From Methylotenera sp. (GTDB lineage Bacteria; Pseudomonadota; Gammaproteobacteria; Burkholderiales; Burkholderiaceae_C), in the NCBI GenBank assembly GCA_021738245.1, contig JAIPCJ010000025.1, positions 1 to 37,680 on the forward strand: DNA of 37,680 bases, given 5' to 3'. The notes under the pieces are model-generated. The model did not search any database and was not told the DNA's origin. It saw only the letters and a program-made list of their open reading frames with translations. Both the position numbers and the translations under genes were made by a program. This document shows positions 26,422-33,918 of this stretch, in pieces. The first letter of the stretch is position 1. Every line of letters begins with the position of its first letter.

Positions 26422-27032
26422 GGGCGGCTGCAGCGCTGCTGGTGCTCGCTCTGGCGACGGCTGGCTGCGCCAGTGCGCCCGCCCCCAAGCCTGCGCTGCC
26501 CCCGGCGCCCGCGATGATCAGCGTGCAGGCGTGGGGCGGCACGCTGGGTGATGTGACGGCGCCGCCGCAGCGCATCACCCACATCACGCTGCACCACCAA
26601 GGCGAGATCTGGCAGGACGGCACCGACCCCGCGGCCTACCTCCGCCGCCTGCAGCAGTGGTCTCGCCTGACCAAGCGCTGGGCCGACATCCCCTACCACT
26701 ACGTCATCGCGCCTGACGGCCGCATCTTCACCGCGCGCCCCCTGGCCCAAGCGGGCGACACCAATACCGAGTACGACCCGCGCGGTCACGCCCTCTTAAT
26801 GCTGGTCGGCAACTTCGAGGAGCAACAGCCCACGCCGGCCCAGCTGGACAGCGCGGTGGCCTTGAGCGCCTGGCTGGCCGCCACCCACGGCCTGGGGCTG
26901 GATGCGATCGCCAGCCACAAGGACTTCAGCGCTCAGACGGTGTGCCCCGGGCGCAACCTGTACGCCTATCTTGAGTCGGGCTGGTTTCGCACCGAGGTGG
27001 GGAAGCGGCTCGGCGGTCAGGCGCCGCGCTGA
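26418..27032 (+). CDS. N-acetylmuramoyl-L-alanine amidase-like lipoprotein (Amidase_2/PGRP fold)
   Basis: A 204-residue zinc amidase-like protein expected to cut the bond between muramic acid and the stem peptide. The N-terminus is a lipoprotein signal with lipobox ATAGC and lipidated Cys17. The catalytic domain has ITHITLHHQGEIW (zinc His59 or His60), IPYHYVIAPDGRIF, and the remaining ligands in ASHKDFSAQTVCPG (His167, Cys176), so the zinc site is complete. The ATG overlaps the xdhB stop, so it is translated with xanthine dehydrogenase, an unexpected partnership. Its 3' end overlaps the convergent regulator gene by 16 bp. A role in peptidoglycan recycling or remodelling is inferred from the fold. 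Confidence 0.88.
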   Translation: MRAAAALLVLALATAGCASAPAPKPALPPAPAMISVQAWGGTLGDVTAPPQRITHITLHHQGEIWQDGTDPAAYLRRLQQWSRLTKRWADIPYHYVIAPDGRIFTARPLAQAGDTNTEYDPRGHALLMLVGNFEEQQPTPAQLDSAVALSAWLAATHGLGLDAIASHKDFSAQTVCPGRNLYAYLESGWFRTEVGKRLGGQAPR

Positions 27033-27652
27033 ACCCGCTGCGTGGCCACCACCACGGCCTGGGTGCGCGAAGCCACGCCCAGCGCCTTGAGCACCGCGGC
27101 GACGTGGTCCTTCACGGTGTCGACGCTGACGCCCAGCTCGCGCGCAATCAGCTTGTTGGACAGGCCCTGGGTCAGCAGGTGCAGCACATGCTTCTGGCGG
27201 GGCGTGAGAGGCAGCGCGCCCCAGTCGGGCGTGGGTGAGGCGGGCGCTGCGGCAGCTGTCTCGTCGACGCGGGGCTTGAGCGGCGGTACATAGGTGCCTC
27301 CCGCCAGCACCAGGTGCAGGGCCTGCACCAGGGTGTCGAGGTCGCTGCGCTCGGGCACATAACCCATGGCGCCGGAGCTCAGCGCGCGCAAGGCATCGTC
27401 GGTGTCGTCACTGCCGGAAATGACCACCACGGGCAGCAGCAGGTGGGTTTGATGGATCTCCTCCATCAGCTCGAAGCCGCCGGGCACCCGCAGGTCCAGC
27501 AGCACAAGGCGGGGCAGCGCCTGGGCGAGTGACTGGCGGGCCGCGTCGACCGTGTCGACCCCCTGCACCTGCGCACCGGCGAAATGCTGCTCGATCAGAC
27601 CGGTGAGCGCCGCGCGCACCATCGGGAAACCATCGACCAGCAAGACCTTCAT
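27017..27652 (-). CDS. NarL/LuxR-family response regulator with atypical receiver
   Basis: A 211-residue regulator: receiver (about 1-120), Ala/Pro linker (about 130-145), and a LuxR helix-turn-helix (LTPRQKHVLHLLTQGLSNKL and onwards, about 150-205). Phosphoacceptor Asp53 (LLDLRVPGG) is kept. The acid pocket is VDGFP, with Gly in place of the second Asp, and the usual lysine of GYLLK is Glu in GYVPERSD, so phosphorylation chemistry may be altered. The start ATG 27652 has an excellent AGGAGGGG site; the longer open frame to 27805 was rejected. A TATGAT sequence (27674-27679, minus strand) could be its -10 element, inside the end of the upstream toxin gene. Targets and partner kinase are unknown. 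Confidence 0.88.
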   Translation of the reverse strand: MKVLLVDGFPMVRAALTGLIEQHFAGAQVQGVDTVDAARQSLAQALPRLVLLDLRVPGGFELMEEIHQTHLLLPVVVISGSDDTDDALRALSSGAMGYVPERSDLDTLVQALHLVLAGGTYVPPLKPRVDETAAAAPASPTPDWGALPLTPRQKHVLHLLTQGLSNKLIARELGVSVDTVKDHVAAVLKALGVASRTQAVVVATQRVQRGA

Positions 27653-27680
27653 TACCCCTCCTGCAAACACTGGATCATAG

Positions 27681-28301
27681 TCAACGCAGAGCGGCCGCCA
27701 GCAGAGGTTTCGCCCAGGCCGGCACGCTGCGCAAGGGTGCATGTGCCACCACGCGACCGGCCTGCAGGTGCAGCAGCAACACCGGCTGCGGCCGTCGGCC
27801 GACACGCGGGTCGGCCTCGAAGCTGTTGTCGTACAGGCGCAGGCTGGCGAGATGAGGCATGAGCTTCACGAGGTTGCCACGACTGGCGTCGAAGCGCTCA
27901 CGCACCTTGGCTTCGGGGATGTCATGGCCGCCCGCGGCGACCCGCGCCTGGATGCGGCGCAGATGCAGCTCCGGTGTGGCCAGGCCGGCGAACCAGACAT
28001 GCACCTCCGCACCTGCTCGCGCGCCCTCCATCAACAGGCGCGCGATGCTGCTGCCGCCCAAGGTCGTCTCGAAGGCATAGGTCAGCCCATCGGCCAGCGC
28101 ACGCTCCAGCCCGCGGCGGCCGAGCGTCCAGGCCAGGCCGTTGGCCTGCTCGGCCGACAGCGCCGGCTGCTGTGCCCGCAGCTGCGCGGCCATCAGGTCG
28201 GGGTTGAAGAACTCGGCGCCGCTGGCTTGCAGGGCCGCACCCCCGAGAGAACTCTTGCCAGCGCCATTCACGCCGGCCAGCACGAACAGACGCGCGGGCA
28301 A
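27681..28301 (-). CDS. Zeta-toxin-like P-loop kinase (COG4185-type), putative toxin
   Basis: A 206-residue P-loop protein. The Walker A motif GVNGAGKSS is at residues 9-17. Further features are FFNPDLMA, an AFETTLGGSS motif, and a C-terminal GGHDIPEAKVRERFDASRGNL followed by LYDNSFE, typical of the predicted ATPase/kinase group related to zeta toxins, which phosphorylate UDP-N-acetylglucosamine and block cell-wall synthesis. Whether this member has that substrate cannot be seen. The only start giving a complete first strand and P-loop is a TTG at 28301, just 3 bp after the antitoxin stop and in the same frame. Low initiation at TTG would keep toxin below antitoxin. It ends 28 bp before the NarL-type regulator start. 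Confidence 0.8.
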   Translation of the reverse strand: MPARLFVLAGVNGAGKSSLGGAALQASGAEFFNPDLMAAQLRAQQPALSAEQANGLAWTLGRRGLERALADGLTYAFETTLGGSSIARLLMEGARAGAEVHVWFAGLATPELHLRRIQARVAAGGHDIPEAKVRERFDASRGNLVKLMPHLASLRLYDNSFEADPRVGRRPQPVLLLHLQAGRVVAHAPLRSVPAWAKPLLAAALR

Positions 28302-28304
28302 GGC

Positions 28305-28658
28305 TCAGGCGGCCTTGCGTGCCGGCTTGCGGCCCCGGGCCTGCTTCACGGCAGCCTCGGCCACCGTCGCCGGAGCCATCGCGAACGCATCGGCCATGGC
28401 ATCGGCCTGACCCTGCATACGGGCCAGCAGGGCATCGAACTCGCCGCCCAGCGCACCCAAATCGGGTTCGGCGGCCCGCTGCAGCTCGCGGTAGCGCTCG
28501 ACGGACATCAGCACATAGGTCGGCTGGTCGTGCTTGGTGATCAGCACCGCCCCATGCGCGGCCACGGTGCGGCCCACCTTCTGAATGCCCGCCACCAGCT
28601 CGGTCGCAGAGACGCTCGGCAACTGGTCGGCCAGGGCTTGATCCATCAGAACGGTCAT
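28305..28658 (-). CDS. Phd/YefM-like antitoxin
   Basis: A 117-residue protein. The N-terminal half (about 15-62) has the Phd/YefM fold pattern: VSATELVAGIQKVGRTVAAH, then the strand pair GAVLITKHDQPTYVLMSVER and YREL. This part should bind operator DNA. The C-terminal half is helical, Ala-rich and ends in a basic ARGRKPARKAA tail; it would wrap the toxin. The ATG at 28658 has a GGAG site 7 bp upstream; a GTG at 28661 is possible. The zeta-like kinase gene follows 3 bp after the stop in the same frame. A/T-rich inverted repeats just upstream are a likely operator. Phd-type antitoxins usually pair with Doc or RelE-type toxins, so this pairing is unusual. Confidence 0.75.
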   Translation of the reverse strand: MTVLMDQALADQLPSVSATELVAGIQKVGRTVAAHGAVLITKHDQPTYVLMSVERYRELQRAAEPDLGALGGEFDALLARMQGQADAMADAFAMAPATVAEAAVKQARGRKPARKAA

Positions 28659-28683
28659 CACAGGTCTCCAGGCATTTTTCGTA

Positions 28684-28703
28684 TTTTCCCTATTTTAGGA
28701 AAA
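28684..28703. promoter_or_regulatory. Probable operator/promoter of the toxin-antitoxin operon
   Basis: An A/T-rich near-palindrome with arms TTTTCC (28684-28689) and GGAAAA (28698-28703), and inner CCTA/TAGG on the minus strand, 25-45 bp before the antitoxin ATG. The centre TAAAAT (minus strand) could be a -10 element, so antitoxin binding here would block the promoter. Its composition is very different from the surrounding GC-rich DNA. Confidence 0.5.
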
Positions 28704-28732
28704 CCACTCAAATTCCTGAGAACCCACACGGA

Positions 28733-28828
28733 GCGGGCACAGCCCGCGACGGCGCCAGCGCCACCCAAGGCGCCGGCTCAGCCGGCCCCTTGGGCGCGCC
28801 CCTTGAGGGGAAAGCGGCGCCGCCGCTT
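28733..28828. repeat. Cluster of five adjacent hairpins downstream of polA (REP-like)
   Basis: Within 96 bp there are five successive inverted repeats: GCGGGC-ACA-GCCCGC (28733-28747), GGCGC-CA-GCGCC (28751-28762), a long CCCAAGG/GCCGGC stem with a TCA loop (28764-28794), CCCC-TTGA-GGGG (28799-28810) and AAGCGGC-GCC-GCCGCTT (28812-28828). They lie just beyond the polA stop and before the antitoxin promoter. No T-run follows, so termination may be factor-dependent or the element may be a repetitive extragenic palindrome that stabilises the polA 3' end. Confidence 0.6.
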
Positions 28829-28841
28829 CCGGGGTGGTCCG

Positions 28842-31604
28842 TCAATGCGCTTCTTCCCAATTGCCGCCCACACCCACCTCGGCCAGCAGGGGCACCTTCA
28901 GCGCCGCCACGCCCGCCATCAGCCGCGGCACCTCGGTGCGCATCCAGTCGAGTTCGGCCTCGGGCACCTCGAACACCAGTTCGTCGTGCACCTGCATCAC
29001 GATGCGCGACTGCTTGCCGGCGCGGTCCAGCTCGGCCTGCACGGCCAGCATGGCGAGCTTGATCAGGTCGGCAGCCGTGCCCTGCATGGGCGCATTGATG
29101 GCCTGGCGCTCGGCACCCGCGCGACGCGGGCCGTTGCCACCGCGGATCTCGGGCAGGTAGATGCGCCGGCCGAACAGCGTCGACACATAACCCCGCTCGG
29201 CCGCGCCGGCCTTGGTCTCGTCCATGTAGCGCTTCACACCGGCGAAGCGGGTGAAGTAGCGCTCGATGTAGTCCTTCGCCGCCTTCTGCTCGATACCCAG
29301 CGCCGAGGCCAGGCCGAAGGCGCCCATGCCGTAGATCAGGCCGAAGTTGATGGTCTTGGCATAACGCCGCTGCTCGCTGGACACCTCGGCCAGCGGGATG
29401 CCGAACACCTCGCTGGCGGTGGCCCGGTGCACGTCCTGGCCTTCCTGGAAGGCCTTCAGCAGGCCCGGGTCCTCGCTGATGTGGGCCATGATGCGCAGCT
29501 CGATCTGCGAGTAGTCGGCACTGACGATGCGGCAGCCCGGCGGCGCAACAAACGCCTCGCGCACGCGCCGGCCTTCCGCGGTGCGGATGGGGATGTTCTG
29601 CAGGTTGGGCTCGTTGCTGGACAGCCGCCCCGTCACCGCCACGGCCTGGGCGTAGTTGGTGTGCACCCGGCCGGTGGCCGCGTTGATCTGCTGCGGCAGC
29701 TTGTCGGTGTAGGTGCTCTTGAGCTTGGCCAGGCCCCGGTACTCCAGGATCTTGGCGGGCAGCGGGAAGTCGGCGGCCAGTTCGGTCAGCACTTCTTCGT
29801 CGGTCGAGGGCGCGCCGGTGGCGGTCTTCTTGATGACGGGCAGGCCGAGCTTGCCGAACAGGATGTCGCCGATCTGCTTCGGGCTGCCGATGTTGAAGGG
29901 TTGGCCCGCGATGTCATAGCACTGCTGCTCCAGCTGCACCAGGCGCTGGCCGATCTCGTGGCTTTGCTGCTGCAGGCGGCCGGCGTCGATCAGCACGCCG
30001 TTGCGCTCGATGCGAGCCAGCAACTCGGCGGTGGGCATCTCGATGTCGCGGTAGATGCGCAGCAGGCCCTCATCGGCCTGCAGCTGCGGCCACAGCACCT
30101 CGTTCAGGTGCAGGCACATCTCGGAGTCTTCGCCTGAGTAGGTGGTGGCCTTGGCGACATCCACCTGCGCGAACGGGATCTGGTGCGCCCCCTTGCCGCA
30201 CAGGTCTTCATAGCTCAGGCCCTTGCGGCCGAGGTGGCGCTCGGCCAGTGCTTCGAGGTTGTGCGTCTTGTGCGCCTCCAGCACATAGCTCTGCAGCAGG
30301 GTGTCGTGCGCGACGCCGGCCAGCGCGATGCCGTGGTTGGCGAACACGTGGCGGTCGTACTTCAAGTTCTGGCCGATCTTCAACGCCGAGGCGTCCTCCA
30401 GCCAGGGCTTGAGGCGCGCCAGCACCTCGTCCAACGGCAGCTGCGCCGGGGCGTCAGGCCCGCTGTGCCGCAGCGGGATGTAGGCCGCCTCGCCGGGCTT
30501 GTCGGCGAACGAGATGCCGACGATGCGCGCGGCCATCGGGTCGAGGGAGTCGGTCTCGGTGTCCAGCGCGCACAGCGGGGCTGCGCGCAGCCGGGCCAGC
30601 CAGGCGTCAAGCTGCTCGAAGCTCAGCACGGTCTCGTACTGCCGCGCCACATCCGCAGCGCCCGCGGGCGGCTCCGGTTCGTCGAACAGGCCGGGGCTGG
30701 CGCCAGGCGCCGCCTTGGGCTTGGGCGCAGGCGCTTCGCCGGTGAGTTCCTGCAGCCAGGCCTTGAAGCCGTTGCGGGCATAGAACTCGCCCAGCGCGGC
30801 CTTGTCGGGCTGACGGAAGGCCAGGTCTTCCAGCGCCGGCCAGCCAGGCACATGCTCGGCCAGCTCGCAGTCCAGCTTGACGGTGACGAGCTTGCGCCCC
30901 ATGGGCAGCCAGTCGAGCGCGGCGCGCAGGTTCTCGCCGGCCTTGCCCTTGATGCTGTCTGCCGCGGCAATGACGCCGTCCAGCGAGCCGTAATCGGCAA
31001 TCCACTTCGCCGCCGTCTTGGGGCCCACGCCCACCACGCCCGGCACGTTGTCCACGGTGTCGCCCATCAGCGTCAGGTAGTCGATGATGCGGTCGGGCGG
31101 CACGCCGAACTTGGCCAGCACGCCGGCTTCGTCCAGCCGCTCGTTGCTCATGGTGTTGATGAGCTCGACGTCGGGAGTGACCAGCTGCGACAGGTCCTTG
31201 TCGCCGGTCGACACGATGACCTTGTGCCCCGCATTCGCACCCACGCAGCACAGCGTGCCGATCACATCGTCGGCCTCCACGCCGGGCACCATCAGCACCG
31301 GCCAGCCCAGCAGCTTCACGACCTCGTGGATGGGCTCGATCTGGGCGCGCAGCTCCGGCGGCATGGGCGCGCGCTGGGCCTTGTACTCCGGGTACCAGTC
31401 GTCACGGAAGGTCTTGCCCGGCGCGTCGAACACGCAGACGGCGTGCTCGGCGCCGATGTCGGCCTGCAGCTTCTTGAGCATGGCCACCATGCCGCGCACG
31501 GCGCCGGTGGGCTGGCCCTCGGGGCCACGCAGGTCGGGCATGGCATGGAAGGCGCGGTAGAGATAGCTGGAGCCGTCGACCAGCAGCAGGATGGGTTTAC
31601 TCAT
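28842..31604 (-). CDS. polA: DNA polymerase I
   Basis: A 920-residue three-domain polymerase for Okazaki-fragment processing and repair. The 5'-nuclease domain (about 1-300) starts PILLLVDGSSYLYRAF and has FDAPGKTFRDDWYPEYKAQR. The 3'-5' exonuclease keeps its acidic residues: ALDTETDSLD, GQNLKYDRHV and YSGEDSEM, so proofreading should be active. The polymerase domain has motif A DYSQIELRIMAH, motif B RRYAKTINFGLIYGMG and motif C VMQVHDELVFE. The ATG at 31604 starts MSKPILLLVDG; a further open extension to 31631 adds nine residues without support. It is divergent from the DUF2782 gene (44 bp gap), and a hairpin cluster follows its stop. Confidence 0.97.
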   Translation of the reverse strand: MSKPILLLVDGSSYLYRAFHAMPDLRGPEGQPTGAVRGMVAMLKKLQADIGAEHAVCVFDAPGKTFRDDWYPEYKAQRAPMPPELRAQIEPIHEVVKLLGWPVLMVPGVEADDVIGTLCCVGANAGHKVIVSTGDKDLSQLVTPDVELINTMSNERLDEAGVLAKFGVPPDRIIDYLTLMGDTVDNVPGVVGVGPKTAAKWIADYGSLDGVIAAADSIKGKAGENLRAALDWLPMGRKLVTVKLDCELAEHVPGWPALEDLAFRQPDKAALGEFYARNGFKAWLQELTGEAPAPKPKAAPGASPGLFDEPEPPAGAADVARQYETVLSFEQLDAWLARLRAAPLCALDTETDSLDPMAARIVGISFADKPGEAAYIPLRHSGPDAPAQLPLDEVLARLKPWLEDASALKIGQNLKYDRHVFANHGIALAGVAHDTLLQSYVLEAHKTHNLEALAERHLGRKGLSYEDLCGKGAHQIPFAQVDVAKATTYSGEDSEMCLHLNEVLWPQLQADEGLLRIYRDIEMPTAELLARIERNGVLIDAGRLQQQSHEIGQRLVQLEQQCYDIAGQPFNIGSPKQIGDILFGKLGLPVIKKTATGAPSTDEEVLTELAADFPLPAKILEYRGLAKLKSTYTDKLPQQINAATGRVHTNYAQAVAVTGRLSSNEPNLQNIPIRTAEGRRVREAFVAPPGCRIVSADYSQIELRIMAHISEDPGLLKAFQEGQDVHRATASEVFGIPLAEVSSEQRRYAKTINFGLIYGMGAFGLASALGIEQKAAKDYIERYFTRFAGVKRYMDETKAGAAERGYVSTLFGRRIYLPEIRGGNGPRRAGAERQAINAPMQGTAADLIKLAMLAVQAELDRAGKQSRIVMQVHDELVFEVPEAELDWMRTEVPRLMAGVAALKVPLLAEVGVGGNWEEAH

Positions 31605-31632
31605 GGCGACGGATTCTCGGGCAGGTCCCACC

Positions 31633-31638
31633 TAGAAT
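31633..31638 (+). promoter_or_regulatory. Possible -10 element of the DUF2782 gene
   Basis: TAGAAT lies 10 bp before the ATG at 31649, in the 44-bp gap between divergent polA and the DUF2782 gene. If used, the mRNA would have almost no leader. No good -35 hexamer is seen, so this is tentative. Confidence 0.3.
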
Positions 31639-31648
31639 CGGCAGCATC

Positions 31649-31951
31649 ATGCGCGCCCCTGCCGTTTCCCTGCTGCTTGCCGCAGCCGCCAGCTTTGGCG
31701 GCGCCGCCCTGGCCGACCCGCCGCCCGAACCCAAGGTCGAGCACAACGTGGCCGAGGACGACCAGGTGCGCATCGAGGAGCTCAAGGTGCGCGGCGAGAC
31801 CAAGAAGGTCACCGTCAAGAACAAGAAGTCCAAGGCGCCCGACTACGAGATCATCGTCAACGACGCCGGCCGCGAATCCGCCGGCGGCACGGGCACCGGC
31901 CTGCCGAAGAGCGGTTCGGGCACGCGCGTCTGGCGCGTCCTCAACTTCTGA
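31649..31951 (+). CDS. DUF2782 family exported protein
   Basis: A 100-residue protein with a signal peptide (about 1-22, ending GGAALADPP). The mature part is highly charged: VEHNVAEDDQVRIEELKVRG, then KVTVKNKKSKAPDYEIIVND, and ends with a G/S-rich segment and TRVWRVLNF. The pattern RIEELKVRGETKKVTVK and the C-terminal RVWRVL fit DUF2782, a family of small periplasmic proteins of unknown role that often sits beside polA and thrB in betaproteobacteria. The ATG is at 31649 with no obvious ribosome binding site. It is followed 46 bp later by thrB and could share its transcript. Confidence 0.8.
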   Translation: MRAPAVSLLLAAAASFGGAALADPPPEPKVEHNVAEDDQVRIEELKVRGETKKVTVKNKKSKAPDYEIIVNDAGRESAGGTGTGLPKSGSGTRVWRVLNF

Positions 31952-31975
31952 CCGTCTGACCCTTTCGCGGCCTGC

Positions 31976-31992
31976 GGGCTGCTTCTCAGCCC
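31976..31992 (+). repeat. Hairpin just before the thrB start
   Basis: GGGCTG (31976-31981) and CAGCCC (31987-31992) form a 6-bp stem with a 5-nt loop, ending 5 bp before the thrB ATG at 31998. It covers the place where a ribosome binding site should lie, and no Shine-Dalgarno sequence is otherwise visible. It may reduce thrB translation. Confidence 0.4.
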
Positions 31993-31997
31993 TCTCC

Positions 31998-33011
31998 ATG
32001 GCCGTTTTCACCGAAGTCAGCCCCGCCCAGGCCCAGGCCCTGCTCGATCACCTCCAGCTCGGTCAGCTGCACTCGCTGCGCGGCATTGGCGCCGGCATCG
32101 AGAACACCAACTACTTCGTCGACTGCACGGGCGACGACGGCCACCTGCACCGCTACGTGCTGACGCTCTTCGAGCGCCTGACGGCCGAACAGCTGCCTTT
32201 CTACCTGCGTCTGATGCAGCACCTGGCGCAGCGCGGCGTGCCGGTGCCCGAGCCGCATGCCGATGCCTCAGGCGAGATTCTTTTCGAGGTCGCCGGCAAG
32301 CCGGCCGCCATCGTCGACCGCCTGCACGGCGGGCACCAGATGGCGCCCGACGCCTTCCATTGCCAGCAGGTCGGCGCCACGCTGGCGCAGATGCACCTTG
32401 CCGGGCGTGACTTCCCGCTCAAGCAGCCCAACCTGCGCGGGCTGGCGTGGTGGCGCGAGGTGGCGCCGCAGCTGCTGCCCTTCCTGGATGACGCCCAGGC
32501 CTCGCTGCTGAACAGCGAGCTGGCCTACCAGGAGCACCTCGCCGCTTCGGCCGACTATGGCCAGCTGCAAGCCGAGCTGTCGGGCCCCATCCACGCCGAC
32601 CTGTTCCGCGACAACGTCATGTTCGAGCCGGGCGAGGGCCCGGGCCGCGAGCGGCTGACCGGCTTCTTCGATTTCTACTTCGCCGGCTGCGACACCTGGC
32701 TGTTCGACCTGGCCGTGTGCCTGAACGACTGGTGCATCGACCTCAGCGACGGCCGCCTGATCGAGGAACGTGCCGCCGTCTTCGTCGCCGCCTACGAAAG
32801 CGTGCGGCCGCTGTCCGGCGCGGAGCATCGGCTGCTGCCGGCGCTGCTGCGGGCGGCGGCGCTGCGCTTCTGGCTGTCGCGCCTGTTTGACCTGCACCTG
32901 CCGCGCGAGGCCAGTCTGCTCAAGGCACACGACCCACGGCATTTCGAGCGGGTGCTGCGCGCACGCATCGAGCGGCCCTGGCACGCGCTGCATGACGGAG
33001 TTGCGCAATGA
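31998..33011 (+). CDS. thrB: Homoserine kinase (APH-fold type)
   Basis: A 337-residue kinase phosphorylating homoserine in threonine synthesis. It belongs to the aminoglycoside-phosphotransferase-like type, not the GHMP type of E. coli. The N-terminus MAVFTEVSPAQAQALLDHLQ and IGAGIENTNYFVDC (ATP-binding lobe) are typical of the family. The catalytic loop is IHADLFRDNVMFE, followed by the metal-binding FFDFYFAGCDTWLFD. Length is normal (about 320-340). The ATG at 31998 lies directly after a small hairpin. The stop overlaps the next start (ATGA at 33008-33011), coupling it to a BPSS1780-type membrane protein. Other threonine genes are not in this window. Confidence 0.94.
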   Translation: MAVFTEVSPAQAQALLDHLQLGQLHSLRGIGAGIENTNYFVDCTGDDGHLHRYVLTLFERLTAEQLPFYLRLMQHLAQRGVPVPEPHADASGEILFEVAGKPAAIVDRLHGGHQMAPDAFHCQQVGATLAQMHLAGRDFPLKQPNLRGLAWWREVAPQLLPFLDDAQASLLNSELAYQEHLAASADYGQLQAELSGPIHADLFRDNVMFEPGEGPGRERLTGFFDFYFAGCDTWLFDLAVCLNDWCIDLSDGRLIEERAAVFVAAYESVRPLSGAEHRLLPALLRAAALRFWLSRLFDLHLPREASLLKAHDPRHFERVLRARIERPWHALHDGVAQ

Positions 33012-33826
33012 CGATGCAACTTCATCTGCAGCAGGTGCCGCCGCGCAACGGGCGGCTCTGGATTCGCCACGGTTTCAAGGTCTTCCAGCGCCAGCCGTTG
33101 GCGCTGGCAGGGCTGTTCGGCCTCTTTCTGTTCGCCGGCTTCGCGGCGATGCTCATTCCCCTCATCGGGCCCGTGCTGCTGATCGCGTTCCTGCCCCTGC
33201 TGTCGCTGGGCTTCATGCTGGCCACGCATCTGGTGCTGCAGAAGAAGACGCCCACGGCTGCCGTGTTCATCGCGCCGCTCAAGCTCACGCCGGAGCGACG
33301 CCGGCAGCAACTCATCCTGTGCGGCAGCTATGCCCTGCTCGCCCTGCTGATCAGCGCGGTCTCCGACTGGGTGGACGGTGGCGCGCTGCGAGAGTTCGTG
33401 AGCCGCATGGCCTCGGCAGACGCCAACAGCGTCGCAGACAGCCTGGCCGACCCGCGTCTGCTCTGGGGTGTGGTCCTGCGCATGAGCCTCGTGCTGCTGC
33501 TGGCCGTCCCCTACTGGCACGCACCGGCACTGGTCCACTGGGGCGGCCAGGGTGCTGCGCAGGCCCTGTTCTCCAGCGCGCTTGCGCTATGGCGCAATCG
33601 TGCCGCCTTCTTCGTGAACGGCCTGCTCTGGGCATTGCTCACGATCGCATCAGGCCTGCTGCCCGCCATGCTGCTGGAAGCCGTCGGGCTTGCCGCGGCG
33701 GGCCCGCTGGTGGGCATGGTGATCAGCCTCATCCTGTCGACCGTCTTTTACGCCTCGCTGTACTTCAGCTTCGTCGACTGCTTCATGTTCGGCGCGCCAG
33801 CAAACCTGCTCGACAACCAGAGCTGA
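33008..33826 (+). CDS. BPSS1780-family multi-pass membrane protein
   Basis: A 272-residue inner-membrane protein with about five or six predicted helices (starting at about 31, 50, 106, 155, 197 and 235). The N-terminal VPPRNGRLWIRHGFKVFQRQP is cytoplasmic and conserved in the BPSS1780 family, as is the LPLLSLGFMLATH region. Function is unknown. It is translationally coupled to thrB by an ATGA overlap; this thrB partnership is, to my knowledge, common in Burkholderiales and may mean a role in amino-acid metabolism or transport. That is inference only, as no transporter motif is visible. Confidence 0.85.
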   Translation: MTMQLHLQQVPPRNGRLWIRHGFKVFQRQPLALAGLFGLFLFAGFAAMLIPLIGPVLLIAFLPLLSLGFMLATHLVLQKKTPTAAVFIAPLKLTPERRRQQLILCGSYALLALLISAVSDWVDGGALREFVSRMASADANSVADSLADPRLLWGVVLRMSLVLLLAVPYWHAPALVHWGGQGAAQALFSSALALWRNRAAFFVNGLLWALLTIASGLLPAMLLEAVGLAAAGPLVGMVISLILSTVFYASLYFSFVDCFMFGAPANLLDNQS

Positions 33827-33918
33827 GCCCACGACCCGGCGCATGGGTTTTTCATGAAGGCGACATGCAGTTTGCCTAGATTGCCGCGGTTTTCACCGTT
33901 AGCGATCCCGCTGCAGCC

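Noticed and set aside
27671-27684. FNR-like half-sites (TTGACTATGATCCA on the minus strand) before the NarL-type regulator
   Set aside because: Two mismatches in the ten defined positions; it is as easily explained by a TATGAT -10 element.
27741-33011. Long plus-strand frames covering the toxin gene and polA, joined in frame to thrB
   Set aside because: Only the part from 31998 has real protein motifs (ThrB); the rest is antisense to polA and the toxin-antitoxin genes.
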